A DNA stretch of 64,000 nucleotides, taken from Myxococcales bacterium (GTDB lineage: Bacteria > Myxococcota_A > Bradymonadia > UBA7976 > UBA1532). Below the pieces are notes generated by a model. It did no database searches. It worked only from the letters and a program-made list of their open reading frames with translations, and was not told the origin of the DNA. Shown in pieces: positions 16,233-26,500 of the stretch. The DNA is taken from positions 1,488,001 to 1,552,000 of the forward strand of contig JACKDP010000001.1 of assembly GCA_020633435.1 (NCBI GenBank), read 5' to 3'. The number at the start of each line of letters is the position of its first letter. Positions within the stretch are counted from its first letter, which is position 1. The translations under genes and the position numbers were made by a program.

Positions 16233-17954
16233 CTACTCCAGATCCAGGAGGTCGTCCTGGGTGACGCGCAGGATCTCGGCGAACGTGGTGTCGCCCGCCA
16301 TCACCTTGCGCGCGCCATCGTCCCGCAGGGTGTACATGCCCTTGCGGATGGCGGTCTTCTTGATGGTCCCCGAGTCGCGGTTCTCCATGATGAGGGGGCG
16401 GATGTCGTCATCCACCACCAGCAGCTCATAGATGCCGGTCCGGCCGCGGTAGCCGGTGTCGCGGCACTCCTGGCAGCCCACGGCCTGGTACACATAGCCG
16501 TTGGTCTCGGACAGGAAGCGCTCGCGGGTGTAGCCCACCTGGCTGAGCTCCGACTCCAGCGGCACCACCTGCTGCCGGCAGTCCTTGCACAGCGTCCGCA
16601 CGAGGCGCTGGGCCATGATGCCCACCACGGACGACGCCACCAGGAAGGGCTCGACGCCCATGTCCACGAGGCGCGTCACGGCGCCGGCGGCGTCGTTGGT
16701 GTGCAGGGTGCTGAACACCATGTGGCCGGTGAGGGACGCCTGGATGGCGATCTCGGCCGTCTCCTTGTCGCGGATCTCGCCCACCATCACCACGTCGGGG
16801 TCCTGGCGCAGGATGGAGCGCAGGCCCGCCGCGAAGGTGAGGCCCACCTTCGCGTTCACCTGGGTCTGGCCGATGCCGGGGAGCTGGTACTCCACCGGAT
16901 CCTCGACCGTGATGATGTTGCGGACCGGGCTGTTGATCTTGGCGAGGCACGCGTAGAGCGTCGTCGTCTTGCCCGAGCCCGTGGGCCCCGTGACCAGCAG
17001 GATGCCGTGGGGCTTCGTGATGATGTCGTTGACCTGCTCGAGCACCCAGGCGCCCATGCCGATGTGGCTCAGGTCCTTGAGCACCGCGGTCTTGTCGAGC
17101 AGTCGCATCACGAGGCGCTCCCCGAAGCTCGTGGGGAGCGTCGAGAGGCGGATGTCGATGTCGCGCCCGGCCACCTTCAGCTTGATGCGGCCATCCTGGG
17201 GGATGCGCTTCTCGGCGATGTCGAGGCCGGCCATGACCTTGATGCGGCTCGACACCGCGGCGTGCAGCCGCTTGGAAGGCTGGGCGATCTCGTTGAGCAC
17301 GCCGTCGACGCGGAACCGCACGGCCAGGTAGCGCTCGAAGGGCTCGATGTGGATGTCGGAGGCCCGCTCCTTCACCGCCTGGGCCATGATGGCGTTCACC
17401 AGGCGGATGATCGGGGCCTCGTCATCGGTGTCGATGATGTCGAACTCGAGCTCGTCGATGCCCCCGTCGACGTTGACCACCTTCTCCTCGTCCATCTCGT
17501 CGAGGACGTCGATGGCCGCGGCCCGGCGGTCGAACACCTTGTTGATGGCGTCGAGCAGCTCCTGCTCGGGCACCACCACGGGCTCCACGGGCGCCCCCAG
17601 GAAAAGCTGAATCGAATCCAGCGGTTCGAGGTTGAAGGGGTCCGCGATGGCCACCTCGATGTGCCGGTCGCGCCGGCGCATCGGGAGGATGAGCTGGTCC
17701 TTGCAGAAGGTGACGCGCAGGTTGAGCGTGAGCTCGACCTCCATCTCCTCCACGTCCAGGCGGGGCCGAAAGCGCATGCCCAGCAGCTCGGCGACGATCT
17801 GGCTCAGGTCGGCCTCGGGCAGGTACCGGAGGTGGAGCACGGCGTCCATCATCCGCTGGCCGCGGCTGCGGGCCGTCTCGTCGACCTCCGCGAGCTGGGC
17901 GTCGGTCATGCCCCGCCGCCGCAGGGCCATGGAGAGCTGCTGGTCGAAGTTCAC
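16233..17954 (-). CDS. gspE: Type II secretion ATPase GspE
   Basis: A 573-residue hexameric ATPase that powers pseudopilus extension. It has an N-terminal GspE/XpsE domain, then the ATPase core with Walker A GPTGSGKTTTLY, Asp box ITVEDPVEY, Walker B DPDVVMVGEIRDKETAE, the His box LTGHMVFSTLHTND and a tetracysteine zinc site built from CKDC and CQEC. ATG overlaps the gspD stop by four bases. Confidence 0.97.
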   Translation of the reverse strand: MNFDQQLSMALRRRGMTDAQLAEVDETARSRGQRMMDAVLHLRYLPEADLSQIVAELLGMRFRPRLDVEEMEVELTLNLRVTFCKDQLILPMRRRDRHIEVAIADPFNLEPLDSIQLFLGAPVEPVVVPEQELLDAINKVFDRRAAAIDVLDEMDEEKVVNVDGGIDELEFDIIDTDDEAPIIRLVNAIMAQAVKERASDIHIEPFERYLAVRFRVDGVLNEIAQPSKRLHAAVSSRIKVMAGLDIAEKRIPQDGRIKLKVAGRDIDIRLSTLPTSFGERLVMRLLDKTAVLKDLSHIGMGAWVLEQVNDIITKPHGILLVTGPTGSGKTTTLYACLAKINSPVRNIITVEDPVEYQLPGIGQTQVNAKVGLTFAAGLRSILRQDPDVVMVGEIRDKETAEIAIQASLTGHMVFSTLHTNDAAGAVTRLVDMGVEPFLVASSVVGIMAQRLVRTLCKDCRQQVVPLESELSQVGYTRERFLSETNGYVYQAVGCQECRDTGYRGRTGIYELLVVDDDIRPLIMENRDSGTIKKTAIRKGMYTLRDDGARKVMAGDTTFAEILRVTQDDLLDLE

Positions 17955-20740
17955 TGGGCGGCCTCCACGGCGCCCTCGGGCAGGGCCACCACGGGGATCC
18001 CCTCGCCCACGTCGTCGGCGGCGTCATCGGCCGCCAGCTCGTCGTCGGGCTCGTCGCTGCCCAGGCCCGCCTCGGGGGCGTCCTCGTTGGGGGGCGGCGG
18101 GGCCGCGGGCGGGGGCGCGCCCCGGCCGGGCTTCTGGGGGTACTCCTCCAGGTCGATGCCGTCGAGCTCCTGGGGCAGGGGCGGCCGCATGTTCTGGCGC
18201 TTGAGCTCCTCGAGCACGGCCATCTCGGCGCGGCCTTCCTCCACCGACTTGTGGATGGCCTCCAGGGCGCCGTGCTTCTTGCCGAAGTCGACGCCCAGGC
18301 GGACCTCGTCGCCGTCGCGCTGGAAGCGGGCCAGGAACTCGCGGTGCTCCTCCATCTTGCGCTCGAAGATGGCCTTGAAGTCGGCCGGGCCCTCGATGAC
18401 GTGGGGCGTCAGCATGAGCAGCAGGTTGCGGCGCTCGTGCTCGGTGTTGGAGTCGCGGAACAGGTAGCCGATGACCGGGATCTCGCTGAGGATGGGGAAG
18501 CCCGACTTGTTCTGGAGCTGGCGCTCCTTCTGCAGGCCGCCGATGACCACCGTCGTCTGATCCTTCACCACCACGGTGCTCTTGATGCTGCGCTTCGAGG
18601 TGGTCGGGCCCACGTCGGGGTCGATGGACTCGATCTCCTCGATCACCTGGTCGATCTCCAGGGTCACGAAGTTCGCCGCGTTGATGCGGGGGGTGATCTT
18701 CAGGGTCAGGGCCACGTCCTGGCGCTGGATGTTCTGGAAGAGGCCCAGGCCGCCGATGCCGGCCGCGCCGGCCGCGCCGCCGAGGCCACCCAGGCCGCCG
18801 CCGATGCCCGCGATGAACGGCACGTTCGAGCCGACCGTGAGCTCGGCCTCCTCGTTGTCCGTCGTGAGGATGTGGGGCGTGCTCAGGATGTTGACGTCGT
18901 CGCTCTGGGCCAGGGCCCGCACGGCCACCGCGAAGGCGGGCACGTCCTGGCCGGCCACCGTCACGGTGCCGCCCGAGATGGCCGCGAGGCCCGTCAGGCC
19001 GGCCGCCGTCGTCGGATCCCGCAGCAGCGACACCGTGTTGATGGGGTTGGGCTGGTTGATGAGGATGGGCAGGCTCTCCCCGCCCAGGCTCTCCTCCAGG
19101 ATGCCGTGGGCCGAGATGCCGAACTGGCGCTGGTTGCGGACGGAGACCTCCATCACCACCGCCTCGATGAACACCTGGCGGCGAGGCCGATCGAGGACGT
19201 CGATGACCCGCTTGAGCGAGAGGTAGTCCTTCAGGCTGGCCGTCACCACGAGCGAGTTGGTGTCCTCGTCGGCCGTGACCGAGACCTCGCCCTCGAAGAG
19301 GGCCGCGGAGCCGCCGGCGCCGCCCGCCGCCCCGCCATCCGCCGCGGCCTTGCCCTTGACGGCGGCCGCCCCCCGGGCGCGCCGGTTGTTGGCGGCGCCC
19401 CCCTGGTTGGCGCGGTTGCGCTGCTCCTGGCTGAGGTTCGAGAGCACGTTGGCCACGTCGGCGGCCTTGGCGTGGTTGAGCTGGTGGATGTGCACCTGCC
19501 CGTCGCCCTCGATGGGGATGTCGATGGAGCGGATGAACCGCTTCACCCGGCGGTAGCTGCGCTCGGTGGCCACGATGAGCAGGCGGTTGGTCCGCTCGTC
19601 GGCGATGACCTTGCTGACGCGCACGTCCAGATCCGACTCGCCCACGCTCGACACATCGGCCGAGCCGCCGCCGGCGGTGTCACCCTTCTTCGTGGCGCGG
19701 GACTTCGCCGGCGTCTTCTTGGTGCGGGCGCTCGGGCTCGGGGAGCCGCGGTCCTGCTGCTCGAAGACCTCGAGGATCTTGGCCGCGATGTCGGTGGCCT
19801 GGGCGTGCTCGACCTCGTAGGTCCACAGCTGCTCCTGGCCGCCGGGCACGTCGAGGGAGTCGATGAAGCTGCGCAGCTTGCGCAGGTTCGACGCCAGCTC
19901 CGTGATGATCAGCCGGTTGGTGGGCTGGTGCACGATGATCTGGGCGTTCGGGCTCGCGAGCCGGCTGATGACCTCGTTGATCTCCTGGGCGTCCACATGC
20001 CGCATGGTGAGCACCTGCGTGACCATGCGGTCCTCGGCGGGGGGCATGCGCCCCTCGGCCAGCGGGAGCTCGGGGCTCTTCTGGGCGTCCTTGATCTCGA
20101 TGATCTCGAGGAAGCTGCCCTTCTTGGAGATGGTCAGCCCGTTGACGGAGAGCGCCGTCAGGAAGGCCCGGTAGGCCTCCGTCGCCGTCACCAGCGTCGG
20201 GGAGTAGATGGTGATCTTCTTCCCCTTCAGCGGCTTGCCCAGGATGATGTTCTTCCCGGTCATGCAGGCGATGAGCTTGACGACGGACTCCAGCTCCTCG
20301 TCGTAGATGTCCAGGTGGACCCGGACACCTGGCTGCAACCGCGCGCAGTTCTTGATGAAATCGGCGCTCAGCGTGGGCTTGTCGTCCTCCCCCTTGGGGT
20401 CGACCTGCTGCCACTTCGGCACCGCCTTCTCGGCCACGTCGGGCGCGGTGCCCCCGGGCGGCGGACGGCGCTTCGTCGTCCCGCCGGTGTCGGCGTCGTC
20501 GTCGCCGGCCTTGGGGTCGGCCTTGGGATCGACCGTGGGCTTGCCCTTCTTCTTGAGCTGGGCGAGCCGGTTGAGATCGCCCTTGAGGCGCGGCGCGGGC
20601 GGCAGCGCGCCCGCCTCCAGCCGGGGGATCGTGGGCTTGCCCAGCTCGGGCAGCCGATCCTGACCCAGGGCCGAGGGAGCGACGCCGCCCAGGAAGAGGG
20701 CGACGAGGAGGGCGTTGTATCCGAGGTGCTTCATCATCAC
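17951..20740 (-). CDS. gspD: Type II secretion outer-membrane secretin GspD
   Basis: A 929-residue secretin. Signal peptide at residues 1-26 (LLVALFLGGVAPSALGQ), a Lys/Asp/Pro-rich linker, the N0-N3 ring domains (MRHVDAQEINEVISRLASPN, QPTNRLIITELASNLRKLRS) and the C-terminal beta-barrel secretin domain (VFIEAVVMEVSVRNQRQFGI, SNVPFIAGIGGGLGG, VIGGLQKERQLQNKSGFPIL). A Gly/Ala-rich insert near residues 445-475 and a long Pro/Glu/Asp-rich C-terminal tail make it larger than typical 650-750 residue GspD. Three ATGs are adjacent at the start. It overlaps gspC by four bases. No GspS pilotin gene is seen. Confidence 0.95.
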   Translation of the reverse strand: MMMKHLGYNALLVALFLGGVAPSALGQDRLPELGKPTIPRLEAGALPPAPRLKGDLNRLAQLKKKGKPTVDPKADPKAGDDDADTGGTTKRRPPPGGTAPDVAEKAVPKWQQVDPKGEDDKPTLSADFIKNCARLQPGVRVHLDIYDEELESVVKLIACMTGKNIILGKPLKGKKITIYSPTLVTATEAYRAFLTALSVNGLTISKKGSFLEIIEIKDAQKSPELPLAEGRMPPAEDRMVTQVLTMRHVDAQEINEVISRLASPNAQIIVHQPTNRLIITELASNLRKLRSFIDSLDVPGGQEQLWTYEVEHAQATDIAAKILEVFEQQDRGSPSPSARTKKTPAKSRATKKGDTAGGGSADVSSVGESDLDVRVSKVIADERTNRLLIVATERSYRRVKRFIRSIDIPIEGDGQVHIHQLNHAKAADVANVLSNLSQEQRNRANQGGAANNRRARGAAAVKGKAAADGGAAGGAGGSAALFEGEVSVTADEDTNSLVVTASLKDYLSLKRVIDVLDRPRRQVFIEAVVMEVSVRNQRQFGISAHGILEESLGGESLPILINQPNPINTVSLLRDPTTAAGLTGLAAISGGTVTVAGQDVPAFAVAVRALAQSDDVNILSTPHILTTDNEEAELTVGSNVPFIAGIGGGLGGLGGAAGAAGIGGLGLFQNIQRQDVALTLKITPRINAANFVTLEIDQVIEEIESIDPDVGPTTSKRSIKSTVVVKDQTTVVIGGLQKERQLQNKSGFPILSEIPVIGYLFRDSNTEHERRNLLLMLTPHVIEGPADFKAIFERKMEEHREFLARFQRDGDEVRLGVDFGKKHGALEAIHKSVEEGRAEMAVLEELKRQNMRPPLPQELDGIDLEEYPQKPGRGAPPPAAPPPPNEDAPEAGLGSDEPDDELAADDAADDVGEGIPVVALPEGAVEAAQ

Positions 20741-21696
20741 TTGATCTGGTAGTCCAGGGTGACCTTGCGGCCACGCCGCTCCACATCCACGGCCACGTTG
20801 TCGGAATTCTTGAGCTTCTCGTACAGCTCCAGCGCCTTGTTCGGGCTGCTGATCTCCTCGCCGTTCACCGACTTGAGGATGTCACCGGAGCGGACGCCGA
20901 TCTGGCTGTAGAGGCTGCCGGGCCGCACGCCCACGATCTTGAAGCCCTGGGGCTTGCCGTCGCGGTAGTGCGGGATGACCCGGGCCTGCCGGCTGAGCGC
21001 GTTGAGATCCTCGAGCTGCTCGTTGAGCATCTGGCGATCGATCTCGTAGGCGTTGGCGCCCGTCTTCTTGACGCCATCGCGGATCTTCGAGCTGGCGGCC
21101 GGGGCCTCCGTCGGGGCGGCCCCGATGGTCCGGCCGGCGTTGCCCTTGGCCATCTTGCGCTCGCCCAGCTCCACGCACTCGAAGGCCGAGCCCTTGGCCA
21201 GCACGATGCGCTCGCGCTGGATGGCCGCGACGACGAAGTCGGACAGGCGCTGGCCCTCGCGGACGAGGCGGGCGTCCGGGGCCTGGCCGTCGTCGACCAC
21301 GGCCATGGACCACTCCGCCGGCTCGGCGACCATGGTGGCCGCCAGGCCGATGGAAGCCTCGCTCTTCTTGCACTCGTCGCCCTCGCCCGGCACGCCGTCG
21401 AGGTTGACCTCGCCGTCATCGGGCTCGGTCACCCCGCCGTCGCCCGTGTCCTCGTCGGGCTCGGGGGGGGCGGAGTTGAAGAGGTTGCGGTTGTTGATGG
21501 CCGCCGCCCAGTCGCTGCGGGAGTTGTTGCTGTCGGCCCGGGCCGGCTCCACCGGGGCCGGGGGCCGCGGGCGGGTCGGCAGCGCGACGATCTCGCCTGC
21601 GACGATGTTGTTGATCACCCGAGCGGACAACCAGGCGAGCACCGCGAGGAGCACCAGGTTGATCACCCAGAAGTATCGTTTCGTCAGGCGCTCCAT
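20737..21696 (-). CDS. gspC: Type II secretion protein GspC
   Basis: A 319-residue bitopic inner-membrane protein that links the platform to the secretin. The membrane helix is FWVINLVLLAVLAWLSARVI, followed by a Pro-rich region, a homology region (SIGLAATMVAEPAEWSMAVV) and a C-terminal PDZ-like domain (GFKIVGVRPGSLYSQIGVRS, GDILKSVNGEEI). An Asp/Glu-rich spacer lies at about 75-105. It is the first gene of the gspC-to-gspN operon, and its promoter should lie in the 304 bases upstream. Confidence 0.92.
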   Translation of the reverse strand: MERLTKRYFWVINLVLLAVLAWLSARVINNIVAGEIVALPTRPRPPAPVEPARADSNNSRSDWAAAINNRNLFNSAPPEPDEDTGDGGVTEPDDGEVNLDGVPGEGDECKKSEASIGLAATMVAEPAEWSMAVVDDGQAPDARLVREGQRLSDFVVAAIQRERIVLAKGSAFECVELGERKMAKGNAGRTIGAAPTEAPAASSKIRDGVKKTGANAYEIDRQMLNEQLEDLNALSRQARVIPHYRDGKPQGFKIVGVRPGSLYSQIGVRSGDILKSVNGEEISSPNKALELYEKLKNSDNVAVDVERRGRKVTLDYQIK

Positions 21697-22000
21697 GTGC
21701 TCACCGATGCGCTCGCTCTCTGCTCGTCAGGCCTGCCGGCCGCCAGGGCCACGCAGGTCGCCCGGCCACCCGGGCTACCAAGATCCATGCCATGGGACCC
21801 GCCGCCCGCCCCCGCCGCCCCGCGAGGCGGCGCCGAGACCGGCGCTGCGGCCCCACCGGGGAGCCGCCGTGTCCAATGGCGCGCCAGGGTAGCGCCATTC
21901 CGGCGCCTGCGCCTTTGCCAAATTGTCAGCCGGCCTGCGGCGCCGCCGCGCCGGCCTGCCAAATTGTCGTGCCCGCCACCGCGGGCCGCGCCAGCCTGCC
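21697..22000. promoter_or_regulatory. Upstream region of the gsp operon
   Basis: This 304-base spacer separates the NtrC-type regulator gene from gspC, both on the minus strand, so it should carry the gsp promoter unless the regulator is co-transcribed. It holds a 12-base direct repeat and a GCGGCGCCGC palindrome (21938-21947) but no convincing sigma-70 or correctly spaced sigma-54 promoter that I can read. No credible ORF lies in it. Confidence 0.4.
21916..21968. repeat. Paired 12-bp direct repeats upstream of gspC
   Basis: TGCCAAATTGTC occurs at 21916-21927 and again at 21957-21968, exactly 41 bases (about four helical turns) apart, in a background that is otherwise almost pure G/C. Copies on the same face of the helix suggest binding sites for a dimeric activator or repressor. 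Confidence 0.55.
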
Positions 22001-23365
22001 TCAAGTCTCCAGTTTTCGATAGATCGTGCGCGTGGCGATGCCCAGGAGCTGGGCGGCCCGGCGCTTGTCGCCGTCCGTGAACCGCAGCGTCTCCCGGATG
22101 ACGCGCCGCTCGATCTCTTCGAGGGGGGTGCCGAGGGGGATGACGAGCTGCTCGGCGTCGCGGGCCTCGCCCACGATGGTCTCGGGCAGATCGTCCTCGT
22201 CGAGGATGTGGCCGCGGGCCAGCACGACGGCCCGCTCGATGGTGTTCTCGAGCTCGCGCACGTTGCCCGGCCAGGCGTAGTCCACCAGCCGCGCCATGGC
22301 CTTCGCCGACAACCCCTGGATGTTCTTGTGGTTTTTCTCGGCGTAGCGCCGCAGGAACCAGTCCGCCAGCAGGGGGACGTCGGCCGAGCGGGCCCGCAGC
22401 GGGGGCAGCGTGATGGGGATGACGTTGAGGCGGTAGTACAGATCCTCGCGGAAGTCGCCCGACTTCACCGCCTTGCCCAGATCGCGGTTGGTGGCGGCGA
22501 TGACGCGGCAGTCGCTGTAGAGGGGCTGGCTGCCGCCGACGCGCTCGTACTCGCCGGCCTGCAGGACGCGCAGCAGCTTGACCTGGACGTGGGGCGCCAG
22601 CTCCCCCACCTCGTCGAGGAAGAGGGTGCCCCCGTGGGCGCGGCTGAAGCGGCCGTCGCGGGTGCTGGTGGCGCCGGTGTACGCGCCCTTCTCGGCGCCG
22701 AAGAGCTCCGCCTCGATGATGGTGTCGGGGAGGGCGCCGCAGTTGACGGCGACGAAGGGCCCGCCGGCGCGCGGCGAGAGCTGGTGCACGGCCCGGGCGA
22801 AGAGCTCCTTGCCGGTGCCGCTCTCGCCCATCAGGAGGACCGTCGCCGACGACGGCGCCGCCTGGCGGACGACCTCGAGCACCCGCCGCAGCGCCGGGGA
22901 GTTGCCGATGATGCCCGGCGCCCCCGCGTCCCCCGCCCCGCGGGCGTCGGCGAGCTGGGCGCGCAGCGCGCGGTTCTCGGCCAGGAGCGTCTGCTTCTCG
23001 ACCGCTCGCCGCACGACCCGCTCGATCTGCGCGCGCCGGAACGGCTTGGTCACGAAGTCGTAGGCCCCCTCGCGCATGGCCTCCACGGCCCGCTCGATGG
23101 TGCCGTAGGCGGTCATCAGGACCACCTCGGTGTCGGGGGTGAGCGCCTTGACGTGCTTGAGCAGATCGACGCCGCTGACCTCGGGCATCATCAGATCGGT
23201 GAGGACCACGTCCACCGGCACCCGCCGCAGGACGTCGAGGGCCTCGCGGCCACCGCTCGCCGGCAGCGCCCGCAAGTCCATCCGCTCGAAGATGCGCAGC
23301 AGGCTCGCGAGGTTGGAGGCGTCGTCGTCCACGACGAGCAGCGTCGGCTGGACCGGGGTCTCCAT
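22001..23365 (-). CDS. NtrC-family sigma-54 response regulator
   Basis: A 454-residue activator. The receiver domain has Asp57 as phosphoacceptor (VDVVLTDLMMPEVSG). The AAA+ domain has Walker A GESGTGKE, the sigma-54 contact loop GAEKGAYTGA (GAYTGA in place of the canonical GAFTGA) and Walker B GGTLFLDEVGEL. It ends in a Fis-type helix-turn-helix (RRAAQLLGIATRTIYRKL). ATG 23365 follows GGAGG; the longer frame is rejected. No partner kinase is adjacent. Its location just upstream of gspC suggests control of the secretion operon, but this is inference. Confidence 0.93.
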   Translation of the reverse strand: METPVQPTLLVVDDDASNLASLLRIFERMDLRALPASGGREALDVLRRVPVDVVLTDLMMPEVSGVDLLKHVKALTPDTEVVLMTAYGTIERAVEAMREGAYDFVTKPFRRAQIERVVRRAVEKQTLLAENRALRAQLADARGAGDAGAPGIIGNSPALRRVLEVVRQAAPSSATVLLMGESGTGKELFARAVHQLSPRAGGPFVAVNCGALPDTIIEAELFGAEKGAYTGATSTRDGRFSRAHGGTLFLDEVGELAPHVQVKLLRVLQAGEYERVGGSQPLYSDCRVIAATNRDLGKAVKSGDFREDLYYRLNVIPITLPPLRARSADVPLLADWFLRRYAEKNHKNIQGLSAKAMARLVDYAWPGNVRELENTIERAVVLARGHILDEDDLPETIVGEARDAEQLVIPLGTPLEEIERRVIRETLRFTDGDKRRAAQLLGIATRTIYRKLET

Positions 23366-23513
23366 GGGACCTCCTCGTCGGGTGGGCGCCCGCCCGACCC
23401 CTCGCGGGGCCCCCTGGAGCCCCCGAGAAGCGGCTGCCTTGTTTAACAGGTCGCCCAGGGCGTGACAACGCGCGCCATGCCACATAGAGTCGTCGAGTTG
23501 GTGGAGGCGGGCC

Positions 23514-26500
23514 GTGGAACTGCTCCTCGGATACATCGAACAGCACGTCAGCGAGCTGGCGGCGGATCTGCTGCCGTCGCTGCGCGAGGGCGATGCCGCG
23601 CTGGCCAGCGCCGATCCGGTGCTGCTCAAGCGCGTGGTCGAGGAGACCAGCCGGCACCTGGTGCGCTACGCCCGCACCCGCGATCCGTTCCACCTCGATG
23701 ATCTGCAACGGGATCTGGCCGCGCTGCGGCCCGCGGGCATCCACCTGTCGGCCGCCATCCGCCTGCTCTTCGGCGTCGAGGATCTGGTCGCCATTCGCGC
23801 CATGCCCGACCCCGAGGATCTCGAGGAGTACGTCGACGATCTGCGGGCGCTGCGGGCGACGCTGCGCGAGGCCATCTGCACCCTGGCGGACCGCTACCAG
23901 CAGCGCTTCGTGCGGGTGTCCATGCCGTCCATGGAGCCCGTGGCCCAGGGCACCCTGCCCGTCCGGCCGCCGCCCCCCGTGGAGCCCCAGCGCCGCGTGA
24001 CCCGCGAGCCGTCGGTGGTGCCCGCCCCCGCCGCCCCCGAGCTGCTGCTCAACAGCCTGACGCGCCCGGTGGGCCGGGCCGAGGAGCTGCGCCTGCTCTG
24101 GGGCCGCCTGCGCGCGCTCTCGGCCCACCCCGACTCCATCCACCAGGTCGTGGGCATCAAGGGCGCGGACGGCCTGGGCAAGACGACGCTGGTGCGGACG
24201 TTCCTGGAGCGCGTCGAGCAGCGCCTCAACCACGTCCCCGTCGCGCTCACCGCGCCCGCGGCGCGCCTGTTCGAGCTGCCCGACTGGGCCATCCCCGCGC
24301 TGCTGCGGCCGGTCTTCGGCGCGGGCCTGGGCCTGGCCGCCAACGAGGAGCGCGTCGCCCGGACGCTGACCGAGCTGACGGACGCCAACGGCCGGCCCCT
24401 CAAGCGGCACCTGCCCTGGATCATGCGGTTTCTGGGGGAGGAGCGCGAGGACGACGAGGGCGCCAGCCGCTCGCCCCGGGCCGTGGGCCTGGCCATGCGC
24501 GACGCCCTGGTGGCGGTCATCGAGGCCCTGGCCCGCCAGGCCGTCGATCGCACCGGGGCCCCGCTCTTCCTGGTCTTCGAGGACGCCAGCGAGCTGGATG
24601 GCCCGACGTGGACGCGGCTGGGCGAGCTGCTGCGCCGGGTCGACCCCACCGCGCCGCTCATGGTGCTGCTCACCTACGACGCCCACTTCACCGTGCCGGG
24701 CGAGGTGGGCCGCTTCGGCGGCTTCACCGAGATGACGCTGGCCCCGTTCGACATGGACGAGTCCGAGCAGCTCATCAACGCGGTGCTGGATCCCAACGAC
24801 CTGGACGAACAGACCCGGCTACGGCTGACGGTGGGGGCCCAGGGCTCCCCGCTGCTGCTGGCCGAGGCCCTGCGCCAGCTCGTCGAGGACGGCATCATCG
24901 GCCGCAAGGGCCGCCGCTGGTCGGAGCTGCAGCCCCTCCCCGAGGGCGCCGTCACCGATCTCGCCACCATCGTGGTGCGCCGGCGCCTCGGCCTCGATGA
25001 CATCGCCAACGAGGTCCTCGAGGTGCTCGCCATCATCGAAGACTCGGTGGGTGGGCGCGCCCTGGAGGAGGTCGCCTCGCGCCGCGGCGTGGCCGAGGAC
25101 GATCTGCTGCCGGCCCTCGGCCGCCTGGAGGCCCGCGGCCTGATCATCACCGATCTGGGCGGCCAGGGCATCTCGGCCCACCTGCGCCACCCCCTCGTGC
25201 GCGACGAGATCTACCGCCAGATGGGGACGGAGCGGCGCCGCCTGCTGCACGAGGACGCGGGCGAGGTCTTCGTCCGCCTGCGGGGCACCTCGGCCTTCCC
25301 CAGCATCGCCGCGCGGCACCTGGCGGCCGCCGGCCTGCCCGGCCGGGGCCTCGACGGCCTCATCACCGGCATCCGCCGCAGCCTGCGCATGAACGCCCTG
25401 CCCTCGGCGCTGGAGCTGTGTCGCCAGGCCATCGGGGTGCTCAACAACGTCGAGCCCGACCAGCTCGACCGCTACCTCTACGCCATCGTCCGCCTGCGCG
25501 AGCGCGTCTACGCCCGGCTGGGGGCCACGCCCCTGCGCCGCGTGGATCTGCGGGAGGCCGCGCACCTGGCTTCGGCCGTGGGCACCGACGACGACCGACG
25601 CCAGATCGCCATGCGCTCCGCGGAGATCTCGCTGCGCCGCGGCGAGCTGGCCGACGCCCGCGCCCGGGTGGACACCGCCGCCCAGGGCCTGCCCGACGAG
25701 GATCCCCGCCGCGCCCGCGCCCGCCTCGCCCAGGCCCTGGTGGCCTGGCAGAGCGGCCGCCCGGCCGACGCCGCGTCCATCCTGGAGCAGGCCATCGCCG
25801 AGGCCGGCCCCGAGCCCGCCTGGACGCCGGCCTTCGCCGCCCGCATGCGCCACGCCCAGGGCGCCGTCCTGGCCGGCCGCCGCCGCGAGGTCGCCGCGCT
25901 CCAGCACCTGTTCGAGGCCTGGCGCCTGCACCGCCTGCGGGGCGATCCCCACGACGAGGCCATGGTCATCGACACCCTGGCCGACGTCTTCCTGGCCAGC
26001 GGCCGGCTCGTGGACGCCGAGCGCCTGCTGCGCCGCGCCGAGAGCCTGGTGCGCGACGTGGGGGCGCCGCGGCTGCGCGCCCGCCTGCTCCTGCGCCTGG
26101 GCGATCTGCACAGCCTGCTGGGCGACTTCGACGAGGCCGAGATCCACTTCGGCGAGGCGCTGCGCCTGGTCGACAAGGCCGCCGACCGCGTCACCCACGC
26201 GGCGGCGACCATCGGCCGCGGCCAGATCCTGGTCAACCGCGGCCTCTTCGACGAGGCCATGCCCCTGCTGGCCCAGTGCCTCAAGGATCTGGGCCGCGAG
26301 GCCGACGGCGAGCGCGTCTACGTCGACGCCCTCGTGGCCCTGGCCTCGAACTTCGCGCTCTTCGCGCGGGGCGAGAAGCTGGTGCTCGGCGGGCTGCGTT
26401 ACGCCCGCGAGGCCGCCGAGAAGGCCGCCGCCATGGGGCACTGGGTCGCCCGCATCCGCGCCTGGGTGGTGCAGGTGCGCGGCCTGCTCACGCTGGAGCG

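Noticed and set aside
21912..21972. Sigma-54 promoter (TTGGCA on the minus strand) upstream of gspC
   Set aside because: The -24-like TTGGCA occurs twice, but the GC of the -12 element is one base off the strict spacing in both cases.
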